A program made the position numbers and the translations under genes. From contig NZ_JAUFPK010000006.1 of NCBI RefSeq assembly GCF_030409225.1, forward strand, positions 124,001 to 188,000: 64,000 bases of DNA, read 5' to 3'. Source of the DNA: Aquisalimonas lutea. GTDB lineage: Bacteria > Pseudomonadota > Gammaproteobacteria > Nitrococcales > Aquisalimonadaceae. This document shows, piece by piece, positions 8,032-15,923 of the stretch. The first letter of the stretch is position 1. The number at the start of each line of letters is the position of its first letter. Below the pieces are notes generated by a model, which saw only the letters and a list, made by a program, of their open reading frames with translations, searched no databases and was not told where the DNA came from.

Positions 8032-8394
8032 ATGCCTCGCATCATGGAAGCACCGACCACCGTTGAGGCTGCGGGCAACAAGCCGAAACAGATCGAGGAG
8101 TACGTGGGACGTGTGAATTCCGGGCATTCCGCGGTCAGCGTGGCGCGAATGGTGTCGCCGTCCGGCTGGGTCGAGCCCGGCCAGCGTCCGGAGTTCACGG
8201 AGATTACCGTTGTCCTGAAGGGCACGATCCATGTCGCCTACGAGGGTGGGGAATGCGACGTTGCTGCCGGGCAGGCCGTCGTGGCGGAGCCCGGCGAATG
8301 GGTGCGCTACAGCACGCCCTACGATGACGGCGCGGAGTACATCGCCGTCTGCCTGCCGGCGTTCTCCCCGGAGGCCGTCCATCGCGACGAATGA
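8032..8394 (+). CDS. cupin domain protein
   Basis: A 120-residue protein starting MPRIMEAPTTVEAAG. A cupin barrel is visible from about residue 45: EFTEITVVLKGTIHVAYEGGECDVAAGQAVVAEPGEWVRYSTP. Some canonical histidines of cupin motif 1 are missing, so metal binding is uncertain. A purine-rich ribosome site (AAAAGGGGAAAG) precedes the ATG. Frame upstream of 8032 overlaps the preceding gene and is not used. Function unknown. Confidence 0.75.
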   Translation: MPRIMEAPTTVEAAGNKPKQIEEYVGRVNSGHSAVSVARMVSPSGWVEPGQRPEFTEITVVLKGTIHVAYEGGECDVAAGQAVVAEPGEWVRYSTPYDDGAEYIAVCLPAFSPEAVHRDE

Positions 8395-8532
8395 TGCCCG
8401 GGTCGAGCGCCGGATGTCAGCGCGTTGAACTGCCCCGGCTGCTCCCGGCCGGAGCCAGTGTCCGGGGGAGCCATCTCGGTTTTGGAGGCTGACGATGCCT
8501 GGCAGCCGCACGGGAGGCACCTGGCCGGCGCG

Positions 8533-9936
8533 CTACGCGCCCCCCGACGCGACTCGGGCGAGAGCCGCGAGCCGTTCCAGCCCGCGGCGGACGTTGGCCG
8601 TGAACAGTTCCCGCGCCCGGGCTACCTCGGGATCGTCCAGACGCCGGCGCAGGCCGGCGCTGGTGTTGAGCCGCGAGCGATCGAGCCATTCCGCGATGTC
8701 GGGCTCCGCCGTCCAGGCGTGCTCGGCATTCATGCCGACCAGTGTCATCCGCATCCAGTCCGCCGCCGTATCGGGTAGCGGATTGGGCGGGCAAAGGCGG
8801 TTCTTGTCCCGGCTCTCGCCGCCGCGGGCCTCGACGAAGCCGATGAGCGCGGCATTGAACGGGATCAGTCCCGGACGGATCGTCTGCAGCGTGATCCGGT
8901 CCTCGTCGAAGACCGGCATCGGCGGCCGGCGCCGCAGGCCGTCCGCGGTGCAGTACACATGGAGCCGGCCGGGGCCGGTGGGGATGCTGCCGTGGTCGAG
9001 CACGATGCGCCTGCGTTCGAGGCGGCGGACGTGACCGAGGCGCACGACGTTGTCGATGCGCCGCAGCTGCTCCAGCTCCCGGTCGCTGATGGTGGCGGCC
9101 TTGTGCATGGTGGGCCACACGCCGCGGTCCACCCGGCGCAGCTGCGCGGCGTCCTCCAGGCGGCGGAAGAGATCGTCCGTGGTCCGGGCGTTGGCCGCGG
9201 CCTCCATCTGCAGCCCGAGCCCGAGGAGAAAACGGCCGACCAGCTCGCCCGGCTGGAAGTAGGTGCGATTGAACAGCCACGCCTCCCGGGGCTTGATCCA
9301 GCAGATGGCGGCGGGATCGACGCCGTTGTCCAGCAGCCACAGGCAGGCGTCGATGGCCGTCTTGCCGCCGCCGATGATCACGTAGCCGTCGTCCGGGCTG
9401 TCAGTGACACGGGCCAGGTCGTTCAGGGGGATGCAGGACACGCCGGAGTCCACCTCGAAGCGGGGCCCGGATTCGACAGGAATGGATGGCGAGAGGTGGG
9501 TGGCGTCAACACGCTTCTTGCGAACCTCCACGTCGTAGCGGCGGCCGGTGAGCCGGGAGACGAAGGTGCCGTCGCCGACGTACTCGCACTGGGGGAAGTA
9601 GCGCACGCGGTCAGAGGGGAGAAAGCGCTCGGACAGCACCCGCTGGTAATAGCCGCAGATCTGGGCGGCACTGGCGCGCTCGTACATGCCCGCCTCGGGA
9701 CCGCTGGTCTGCAGGACCTCGTTGCCGAGGGGCATGGAATTGACGCCGTAGTAGCGCGACGGCTGGTGCAGGTGAACGAAGGGGTAGGCGTCGTTCCAGT
9801 GTCCCCCGGGCGCATGGCGCCGATCGACCATGACGACGCGGTCGTCGGTTTCGCTGAGCAGCGCGTCGGTAAATGCCATGGCGGCGGCACCGCCGCCTAT
9901 GACGAGGTAGTCCGCGTGCAGCGTTCGGGCGTTCAT
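8533..9936 (-). CDS. FAD/NAD(P)-dependent oxidoreductase (flavoprotein monooxygenase-like)
   Basis: A 467-residue flavoprotein. The N-terminal FAD motif is YLVIGGGAAAMAFTDALL, followed by APGGHWNDAYPFVHLHQPS, an arrangement seen in flavin monooxygenase-like enzymes. A second dinucleotide motif, YVIIGGGKTAIDACLW, lies near residue 175 and should bind NAD(P)H. The substrate is unknown. It is the third gene of a minus-strand run after a berberine-bridge-type oxidase and a MAPEG protein, separated by a strong hairpin at 9958-9996. A GAGGAAAC purine stretch precedes the ATG. Confidence 0.8.
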   Translation of the reverse strand: MNARTLHADYLVIGGGAAAMAFTDALLSETDDRVVMVDRRHAPGGHWNDAYPFVHLHQPSRYYGVNSMPLGNEVLQTSGPEAGMYERASAAQICGYYQRVLSERFLPSDRVRYFPQCEYVGDGTFVSRLTGRRYDVEVRKKRVDATHLSPSIPVESGPRFEVDSGVSCIPLNDLARVTDSPDDGYVIIGGGKTAIDACLWLLDNGVDPAAICWIKPREAWLFNRTYFQPGELVGRFLLGLGLQMEAAANARTTDDLFRRLEDAAQLRRVDRGVWPTMHKAATISDRELEQLRRIDNVVRLGHVRRLERRRIVLDHGSIPTGPGRLHVYCTADGLRRRPPMPVFDEDRITLQTIRPGLIPFNAALIGFVEARGGESRDKNRLCPPNPLPDTAADWMRMTLVGMNAEHAWTAEPDIAEWLDRSRLNTSAGLRRRLDDPEVARARELFTANVRRGLERLAALARVASGGA

Positions 9937-9957
9937 GGCAGTTTCCTCCCGTGGCGG

Positions 9958-9996
9958 CACCGGACGGGCCGGGGCGGTGGCCCGGCCCGTCCGGTG
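9958..9996 (-). terminator. perfect 16-bp GC-rich hairpin
   Basis: CACCGGACGGGCCGGG (9958-9973) pairs perfectly with CCCGGCCCGTCCGGTG (9981-9996) around a 7-base loop. It lies after the MAPEG stop and before the oxidoreductase start on the minus strand. It has no T-run, so it may attenuate read-through or set mRNA 3' ends rather than stop transcription fully. Confidence 0.6.
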
Positions 9997-10037
9997 TGGT
10001 TGCCGCGCCCGCCCGGCACGCCCGGCGGACGATCCTG

Positions 10038-10460
10038 TCAGACGACCTCGAACACCACGTAGAGCCCCATCCAGGTCATGCAGACGAGCTGGACGAAGAA
10101 CAGCGAGAATCGCACCGTGGCGGCGAGGTCCGAATGCTGCAGGCCGACATGGACGCTGGTCTGGGCGATGCGCGCGATCAGGAAGACCAGGGCGAGTCCG
10201 TCGAGCAAGGGGTCGCTGACGCCCGTGACCGCTATCGCCACGACGACCGCGCCGTAGACGGGGAGGTTCTCGACGCAGTTGGCATGCGCCCGCAGGGCGC
10301 GCTTGTACCAGTCGCGTCCCTCGATGCGGTACTCGCTGAACTCCCCGATGCGGTTGCGGCCGCTCAGAATGCGGTGCCAACGGTACACGCCCACGGTCAG
10401 AACCATCGACAGCAAGGTCCAGCCCGCGAATGCCAGCAGAACGAAGAGCGGAATCGACAT
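10038..10460 (-). CDS. MAPEG-family membrane protein
   Basis: A 140-residue protein with four hydrophobic segments (about residues 4-26, 63-84, 88-105 and 116-138). The sequence between helices 1 and 2, including NRIGEFSEYRIEGRDWYKRALRAHANCVENLPVYG, matches the MAPEG pattern in which RAxxNxxEN forms the glutathione-binding core. Family members are membrane glutathione transferases or peroxidases. The gene starts 7 bp after the flavin oxidase stop, so the two are almost certainly co-transcribed. Confidence 0.88.
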   Translation of the reverse strand: MSIPLFVLLAFAGWTLLSMVLTVGVYRWHRILSGRNRIGEFSEYRIEGRDWYKRALRAHANCVENLPVYGAVVVAIAVTGVSDPLLDGLALVFLIARIAQTSVHVGLQHSDLAATVRFSLFFVQLVCMTWMGLYVVFEVV

Positions 10461-10466
10461 GGCCCG

Positions 10467-11843
10467 TTACCCCGGCGGAATGTTCTGGTTGACCCGGAAG
10501 AAGTTCTCCGGATCATACTTGGCCTTGATCCGCGACAGACGCGGGTAGTTGGGCCCGTACGTCGCCTGCACCCGCTCGCTGCCTTCCTCCATCATGAAGT
10601 TAATATAGGCCGCACCGGCAGTGTAGGGGTGGACGGCATCCCAGTAGTCCCGGGCCCACCGGGTGACGGTTGCCGCGTTCCCGGGGTCGGGATCGATGCC
10701 GGCGATGACCATGGACCAGTGCGCGTCGCGACAGCTCCAGGCCATGGCGTCGCTGCCGGTGTCGTGCACTGCGCCGTTGATCGGGTACAGGTGCATCAGC
10801 GACAACCCGTCCGGCGTCCTCGAGGCGTGCTCGATGTGGGCCTCGATGGCCTCGTCGGGCAGCTCCTTGACGAAGTCGCCTTTCCAGTACCACTGCAGCC
10901 CCCGGGGCAGAATCGCGTCGAAGGCGGATTGCCATGCCGGAAAGGGCATCTGCATCATGCCGTCCAGCAACGGCTCGGGCAGTGTCTCGCGAACCGGCCG
11001 CATCGCCTCGACGCCCTCGGCTTCCGTGCCGTTGTAGCAGCTCATCAGGGCAACGATGGGTCGGTTCCAGAGCGACTCGGGAAAAGGATCCATCGCCGGT
11101 ACGCGCTTGAGGCCGAGAAACATGCCCAGCTCCCGGGGCGCGGCCGGCAGGAAGTCGCGGTACCAGGCCATGATCTGGCGGGCATGGGCCAGGTCCCAGA
11201 ACATGGGGCCGGCGTAGACGTCCTTCACCGGGTGTGCCTGGTAGAGAAAGCTGGTTACGACCCCGAAGTTCCCGCCCCCGCCGCGGATGGCCCAGAACAG
11301 GTCCTCATTGCGGTTGACGTTGGCGGTCACGATGCGCCCGTCAGCAAGGACGACCTCGGCCTCCAGCAGGTTGTCGACGGTCAGCCCGTGCATCCGGCTC
11401 AGGTAGCCGTGGCCCCCGCCCAGGGTCAGGCCCGCGATCCCGGTGGTGCTGACGATGCCCGAGGGCACTGCGAGCCCGTAGGCGTGGGTGGCGTGGTCCA
11501 GGTCACCCTGGGTGCACCCCGGCTGGGCCCGCACGGTGGCACTGTCCGGGTCGACGTAGATCCCCTTCATCCCGGAGAGGTCGATGAGCAGGCCGTCATC
11601 GCAGCTGCCCAGGCCAGGCCCGTTGTGACCGCCCCCGCGCAGCGCGACGACGAGCCCCTGGTCGCGACCGAAGCGCACGGCCGTGGCCACGTCCGCGGTA
11701 TCGCAGCAACGGGCGATGAGTCGGGGACGTTTGTCGATCATGGCGTTGTAGAGCGCGCGTACACCGTCGTAACCGGTGTCGCCGGGTTCCAGGATCTCGC
11801 CGCGGAAAAGGTCTTTCAGTTGCTTGGCGATCTCGGTGTTCAT
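10467..11843 (-). CDS. FAD-linked oxidase, berberine-bridge type
   Basis: A 458-residue PCMH-type FAD enzyme. RGGGHNGPGLGSC carries the histidine that forms the 8-alpha-histidyl FAD bond. The later GLTLGGGHGYLSR segment lacks the cysteine that bicovalent berberine-bridge enzymes use, so the flavin is probably held by one covalent bond, as in 6-hydroxy-D-nicotine oxidase. The C-terminal BBE motif is YGPNYPRLSRIKAKYDPENFF. Oxidation of an alcohol or amine on a natural product is likely. It leads a minus-strand group with a MAPEG protein. GAGGAGGC lies just upstream of the ATG. Confidence 0.9.
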   Translation of the reverse strand: MNTEIAKQLKDLFRGEILEPGDTGYDGVRALYNAMIDKRPRLIARCCDTADVATAVRFGRDQGLVVALRGGGHNGPGLGSCDDGLLIDLSGMKGIYVDPDSATVRAQPGCTQGDLDHATHAYGLAVPSGIVSTTGIAGLTLGGGHGYLSRMHGLTVDNLLEAEVVLADGRIVTANVNRNEDLFWAIRGGGGNFGVVTSFLYQAHPVKDVYAGPMFWDLAHARQIMAWYRDFLPAAPRELGMFLGLKRVPAMDPFPESLWNRPIVALMSCYNGTEAEGVEAMRPVRETLPEPLLDGMMQMPFPAWQSAFDAILPRGLQWYWKGDFVKELPDEAIEAHIEHASRTPDGLSLMHLYPINGAVHDTGSDAMAWSCRDAHWSMVIAGIDPDPGNAATVTRWARDYWDAVHPYTAGAAYINFMMEEGSERVQATYGPNYPRLSRIKAKYDPENFFRVNQNIPPG

Positions 11844-11977
11844 GATGGTCGCCTCCTCGGCTACCGACTGAAGGGTTGCACGGCCGACTGCGAGCGGCCT
11901 CAGGGAAACGCTACGAGGAGGCGGTACGCGCCGTCATGAGGCGGATGTCCTGATTTCATGGGCGAAGTGAGCGGGGA

Positions 11978-11993
11978 CGGGACAAGTGTCCCG
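11978..11993. promoter_or_regulatory. inverted repeat, candidate operator
   Basis: CGGGACAAGTGTCCCG is a perfect 7+7 inverted repeat with a 2-base centre. It lies about 135 bp upstream of the flavin oxidase start and downstream of the LuxR-hydrolase regulator gene. Its symmetry suits a dimeric regulator such as that neighbour. A short terminator is the alternative reading. Confidence 0.35.
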
Positions 11994-12058
11994 GGCCCGG
12001 ATTCACGACGACGCGGCCGGGCCGGAGCAGAGCGGCGCGGGGGTGGGCCGGCAAGCGA

Positions 12059-13141
12059 TCACGCGGACGGACCGTGCTCGCCGAAACCCGCTTCCCGGGC
12101 GGTGACGATCAACTGGGCGCGGGTGGGGATGTCCAGCTTGCCGCAGATGTTGCTGACGTGGTTGCGGGCCGTCTTGGGCGCGATGGACAGGCGTTGCGCG
12201 ATGGCGGGGTTCGACAGCCCCTGGGCAATCGCTTCCAGCACGACGCGTTCACGGCCGGTGAGCGTCTCGAATCCCGGGGGCGGCGCCGGGGTGTCGTCCC
12301 CCTGGCTGGTGAGAAAACGGCGGAACTCCGAGACAAACACGGGCCAGCCGGGGTCGTCGGGCTGCAGGATGTGGTTCCTGCCCTCCAGCGGCACGAAATG
12401 CGCGCCGGAGATCCCGGAGGCGAGGGCGCGCCCCATTTCGAACGGCACCATCCGGTCGCTCTTGACGTGCACGACCAGTGTCGGCGCCCGGACCTTCTCC
12501 AGCTGGCCGCGGATGTCCAGCGTATGGAAGGCCCGCCAGAGGCGGACCGCCGTGTCCGGCTCCGCCGTGATGCGCTGCAGCTCCGCCCACCATGCCACCT
12601 GCTCGCCGGCCTCGCGGGGCGCCATCAGGCGCGCGAACACCTCGCGGAAGGTCCCCTGGCGCCGGCCCCAGCCGACCTCGATCATCGCTTCCAGGGCCCG
12701 GGCCTCGTCCGTCTTCTGCTTGGGAATGCCGCTGGTATATCCGCCGTGGGCATAGGCGTTGTACAGGATCAGCCGGCTGACCCGCTCCGGGTGCCGGGCC
12801 GCATAGGCCGCCGCCACGGCGCCGCCCTGGCACATCCCCAGCAGCGGGAACCGCCGCCAGCCCAGCGCGTTGGCCACGGCTTCCAGGTCCTGGATCCAGG
12901 CCTCGATTCCCTGCTCGGCGACCTCGTGGTCCGACAGCCCCGAGCCGCGCATGTCAAAGCGCGCAAGCGTATGGTCCCGGGCGAGCTCGCGCAGCCAGTG
13001 ACGCCAGATGGGGCTGTCCCAGTCGTGCTCGAGATGGGTCATCCAGCCGCCGGCGCGCAGTAACGGGGGCCCCCGCCCCGCCGTCGCGTAGGCGAGGCGG
13101 ACGCCATCGTTGCTTGTGCAGAAACTGATCTTCTGCCTCAT
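12059..13141 (-). CDS. alpha/beta hydrolase fused to a LuxR-type DNA-binding domain
   Basis: A 360-residue two-domain protein started at MRQKISFCTSNDG (13141). Residues 1-280 are an alpha/beta hydrolase with oxyanion region HLEHDWDSPIWRHWL, nucleophile elbow GMCQGG, an acid in HVKSDRMVP and the histidine in EGRNHILQP. The nucleophile is Cys104, not the usual Ser. Residues 295-355 are a LuxR helix-turn-helix: LTGRERVVLEAIAQGLSNPAIA followed by TARNHVSNI. Such fusions are thought to sense a small ligand through the hydrolase fold. The flavin oxidase/MAPEG operon next to it is the likely target. Confidence 0.88.
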   Translation of the reverse strand: MRQKISFCTSNDGVRLAYATAGRGPPLLRAGGWMTHLEHDWDSPIWRHWLRELARDHTLARFDMRGSGLSDHEVAEQGIEAWIQDLEAVANALGWRRFPLLGMCQGGAVAAAYAARHPERVSRLILYNAYAHGGYTSGIPKQKTDEARALEAMIEVGWGRRQGTFREVFARLMAPREAGEQVAWWAELQRITAEPDTAVRLWRAFHTLDIRGQLEKVRAPTLVVHVKSDRMVPFEMGRALASGISGAHFVPLEGRNHILQPDDPGWPVFVSEFRRFLTSQGDDTPAPPPGFETLTGRERVVLEAIAQGLSNPAIAQRLSIAPKTARNHVSNICGKLDIPTRAQLIVTAREAGFGEHGPSA

Positions 13142-13245
13142 ACATGGTAAATAAAGCAGCGCGTGCCGGAATTGCAACGCACATGCGCGACGCGGGCAGG
13201 CGGCTCCTGCCGCCCCCGCAACCGGCGCTCCGAGCGGAAGGGCAC

Positions 13246-13277
13246 GGCCCGCCGTGCGGGCATCCCGTCGGCGGGCC
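13246..13277 (-). terminator. hairpin at the 3' end of the DUF899 gene
   Basis: GGCCCGCCG (13246-13254) pairs with CGGCGGGCC (13269-13277) and overlaps the stop codon of the DUF899 gene. Inside the loop GGG and CCC can pair too. There is no T-run. Confidence 0.5.
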
Positions 13278-13990
13278 TAGTCGGTGACGGATGACATGAC
13301 CGTCGGCGCCTCGGGCTGGCCGTACTCGTCGTGGCGCCGCCACCATTGCTGCGGATAGTCGAGCCCGTCCTCGTCGCGGCCGCGCGGGGCGTGATCGATC
13401 CAGTGGTAGGCGCCGTCGAGGACCTCCAGGCCCCGGCTCACGCCGGTGTAGGTGTGGTAGACGGTGCCGTCGTGCCGCACGAACACGTTCAGCGTCGATG
13501 TCTCGCCAACGGCGTCCGGCGCCAGGCCCAGCGGGTCATCGAAATCGGCGTTGTAATCGCTGTGCAGCGACGAGACCCACTCGAACTGCCAGCCCATCCG
13601 CTGCCTGTAGGCCTGCAGCCGCTCCAGCGGCCCCCGCGACGTGCATACCAGCGTGATATCCCGTGCATTGACGTGGGGCATGGCGCCGTCGATGTGGTCG
13701 GCCAGGAACGAGCAGCCGATGCAGCCGCGGGTCCAGTCGGGACCGAACATGAAGTGATAGAGGAGAAGCTGCGAGCGGCCGTCGAACAGCTCTTCCAGAG
13801 AGCGCGTGCCGCGCGTGGTCTCGAAGCGGTAGGTCTTGTCCACCGGCACCCACGGCAGCCGTTGCCGCTGGCGCACGAGCTTGTCGTAGCGGCGCATGTG
13901 CGCCTTTTCCTCCTCCAGCAGCGCCAGTCGTGCGGCGCGCCATTCCTCCCGTGTGCCGATCGCCGGTGGGGTGTGGTCGTTTGCGGTCAT
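13277..13990 (-). CDS. DUF899 thioredoxin-like protein
   Basis: A 237-residue protein started at MTANDHTPPAIGTREEWRAAR. It has the DUF899 features: EEKAHMRRYDKLVRQRQRLPWVPV, LLLYHFMFGPDWTRGCIGCSFLADH with the CxxC pair, and WVSSLHSDYNADF. Family members have a thioredoxin fold and are often annotated as dithiol-disulfide isomerases; the substrate is unproven. The gene diverges from the SoxR-box operon, so it may share that control region. The frame runs upstream to 14203 but that stretch overlaps the promoter region and is not used. Confidence 0.87.
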   Translation of the reverse strand: MTANDHTPPAIGTREEWRAARLALLEEEKAHMRRYDKLVRQRQRLPWVPVDKTYRFETTRGTRSLEELFDGRSQLLLYHFMFGPDWTRGCIGCSFLADHIDGAMPHVNARDITLVCTSRGPLERLQAYRQRMGWQFEWVSSLHSDYNADFDDPLGLAPDAVGETSTLNVFVRHDGTVYHTYTGVSRGLEVLDGAYHWIDHAPRGRDEDGLDYPQQWWRRHDEYGQPEAPTVMSSVTD

Positions 13991-14135
13991 GATGCCGGTC
14001 TCCCTGAATGAACCGGTTTCGGGTGGAGCCCGTTGACGGCCCGCGAGGCCGGCACGGACGTTCTGCTGCCCGGTGCGGGGGCCGTTCATGAAGAGGTCGG
14101 ACGGCGGGCATCGCAATCGACAGGGCAAACAAGGC

Positions 14136-14166
14136 TTGACCTCAACTTTACTTGAGGTCTTATAAA
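14136..14166 (+). promoter_or_regulatory. SoxR-type promoter with SoxR box
   Basis: The -35 element TTGACC (14136-14141) and -10 element TATAAA (14161-14166) are separated by 19 bp, the overlong spacing typical of MerR-family promoters. Between them CCTCAACTTTACTTGAGG (14140-14157) matches the E. coli soxS SoxR box CCTCAAGTTAACTTGAGG at 15 of 18 positions. SoxR senses redox-cycling compounds through a [2Fe-2S] cluster and would activate the operon starting at 14202. No soxR gene lies in the window. Confidence 0.8.
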
Positions 14167-14201
14167 TCGCTACCGCATGCACGACGAACAGGGAGAACCC
14201 C

Positions 14202-14768
14202 ATGCAAGACAGGACGAGAATCGCCGTGATCTACGGCAGCACGCGCGAGGGCCGGCTCTGCGACACCGTCGCGGGCTGGGTGGTACGGCAGGCGCTGGCG
14301 CGGCCGGATTTCGAGGTGGACGTCATCGACCCCGCCGGCCGCGCCTCGCACGCCGGGACGACGCAGCACGCCGTCGACAGCGTGCAGCAGCAGGTGGACG
14401 CGGCGGATGGCTTCATCGTGGTTACGCCGGAGTACAACCACTCCTATCCGGCCCCGCTGAAGGCGCTCATCGACAGCTTCAAGCGCGAGTGGCAGGCCAA
14501 GCCGGTGGCCTTCGTCTCCTACGGCGGCGGCGCCGGCGGAACCCGTGCCGTGGAGCACCTGCGCCAGGTCTTCACCGAGCTGCACGCGGTGGGCATCCGC
14601 GACGGCGTCATCTTCCCCGGCGTGTGGAGCCAGTTCGATGACGACGGCGAGCCGGTCCATCGCGAGCGCGCCGAGGACTCGGCCCGGACCATGCTGGCGC
14701 GCCTGGCCTGGTGGACACTGGCACTGCGCGATGCTCGCGCGGCGCGGGACTACGAGGAGGCGGCATGA
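14202..14768 (+). CDS. NADPH-dependent FMN reductase family protein
   Basis: A 188-residue flavodoxin-fold reductase. The phosphate-binding loop GSTREGRLCD and the flavin-contacting TPEYNHSYPAPLKALIDS are both intact, as is SYGGGAGGTRA. Members reduce quinones, azo dyes, nitroaromatics or chromate with NAD(P)H. It is the first gene behind a SoxR-type promoter and overlaps the next gene by ATGA, so translation is probably coupled. This supports a role against redox-active aromatics. Confidence 0.9.
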   Translation: MQDRTRIAVIYGSTREGRLCDTVAGWVVRQALARPDFEVDVIDPAGRASHAGTTQHAVDSVQQQVDAADGFIVVTPEYNHSYPAPLKALIDSFKREWQAKPVAFVSYGGGAGGTRAVEHLRQVFTELHAVGIRDGVIFPGVWSQFDDDGEPVHRERAEDSARTMLARLAWWTLALRDARAARDYEEAA

Positions 14769-15883
14769 GCAGTGTGGGCGGTGCACGTGTACTGGTGATC
14801 GGGCGCTCGCCCGAGGTGCTGGAGACCGTGCTCGACGAGCTTTCCGGAGTCGGTCTCCGTGCGCAGGGCACGACGGATCCGGAGCGTGCGGACGAGCACT
14901 TCGACGCCGGCGAATTCGATCTCATCGCGTTCGGCGGAGGCGTTGCCGCGGCCACCGCGGAGCGTCTGCAACGCGCGTTCCGCCAGCGGAATCCGGGCGT
15001 GCGGCTCCTGCGCACGTTCGCCCCGCGCGCCGTGCGCGAGATCGTGACGGCGCTGGACGACACCATACCGCCACCGGAAGTCGACGTGGATGCCTACCTG
15101 GCGCGCATCGGCCACACGGGGTCGCGGGTGCCTACGCTCGACACCCTGCGCGCGCTGCACCGGCGGCATCCGGATGCCATCGTGTTCGAGGCCATCGATG
15201 TGCTCCTGGACAAGGGCGTCGATCTCGCACCGCAGGCGGTGGACGCCAAGCTGATCCATGCCGGTCGCGGGGGCTACTGCTTCGAGCACAACACGCTGCT
15301 GTGGCGGGTGCTGACGGAGCTGGGCTTCACGGTGGAGGGGTTGGTGGGCCGTGTCCGCTGGCGGGCCGCGCCCGGCAATCCCCCGACGCCGCCGACGCAC
15401 ATGGCGCTGCGGGTCACGCTCGACGGCGTCCCCTGGCTGGTGGATGTCGGCTTCGGCGGCTGCGTGCTCACGGCACCGCTGCGCATGGATACCTCCGCTC
15501 CGCAGCAGACCGACCACGAGAGCTTCCGGGTCATTCCGTTCGGCAATCAATGGCTCGTACAGATCCGCATCGACGGCCGGTGGCAGTCCATGTACGAGCT
15601 GGAGGCGGGGCCGTGGCTGGTGTCCGACTACGAGGTGCCGAACTGGTACACCTCCACGCACCCGTCCTCGAACTTCCGGCAGCGGCTGATGGTCGCGCGC
15701 ACGAGCGAGCGCGTGCGTTACACTCTTCTTGGCAACCGCCTGACGGTGCGCCCGAACGACGCGCCGGCGGAGCGCCATCTGCTGGACGCCGACGGCCTGG
15801 AGCGGACGCTGCGCGGGACGTTCGGCCTGGACGTGCAGCCGGAGTGGCGGCCCCTGCTGGAACAGGAAGCGGCGCAGGCATGA
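14765..15883 (+). CDS. arylamine N-acetyltransferase with an N-terminal receiver-like domain
   Basis: A 372-residue fusion. Residues about 110-365 are a NAT domain: DAYLARIGHTGSRVPTLDTLRALH, the catalytic Cys in GGYCFEHN (about residue 172), His in THMALRV and Asp in WLVDVGFGG complete the triad. NATs move acetyl from acetyl-CoA to arylamines and hydrazines. Residues 1-105 (ARVLVIGRSPEVLETVLDEL ... DLIAFGGGVAA) look like a degenerate receiver or Rossmann-type fold, not part of usual 270-280 residue NATs. The ATG overlaps the previous stop. It is the middle gene of the SoxR-box operon. Confidence 0.88.
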   Translation: MSSVGGARVLVIGRSPEVLETVLDELSGVGLRAQGTTDPERADEHFDAGEFDLIAFGGGVAAATAERLQRAFRQRNPGVRLLRTFAPRAVREIVTALDDTIPPPEVDVDAYLARIGHTGSRVPTLDTLRALHRRHPDAIVFEAIDVLLDKGVDLAPQAVDAKLIHAGRGGYCFEHNTLLWRVLTELGFTVEGLVGRVRWRAAPGNPPTPPTHMALRVTLDGVPWLVDVGFGGCVLTAPLRMDTSAPQQTDHESFRVIPFGNQWLVQIRIDGRWQSMYELEAGPWLVSDYEVPNWYTSTHPSSNFRQRLMVARTSERVRYTLLGNRLTVRPNDAPAERHLLDADGLERTLRGTFGLDVQPEWRPLLEQEAAQA

Positions 15884-15923
15884 GACGCCTCCAGGGGTTG
15901 GTCGCGGATAGAGGGAGACGGGC

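Noticed and set aside
9951-11939. A 662-residue open frame on the plus strand across the flavin oxidase and MAPEG genes
   Set aside because: Antisense to genes with clear FAD and membrane motifs; no recognisable domain in the reading frame.
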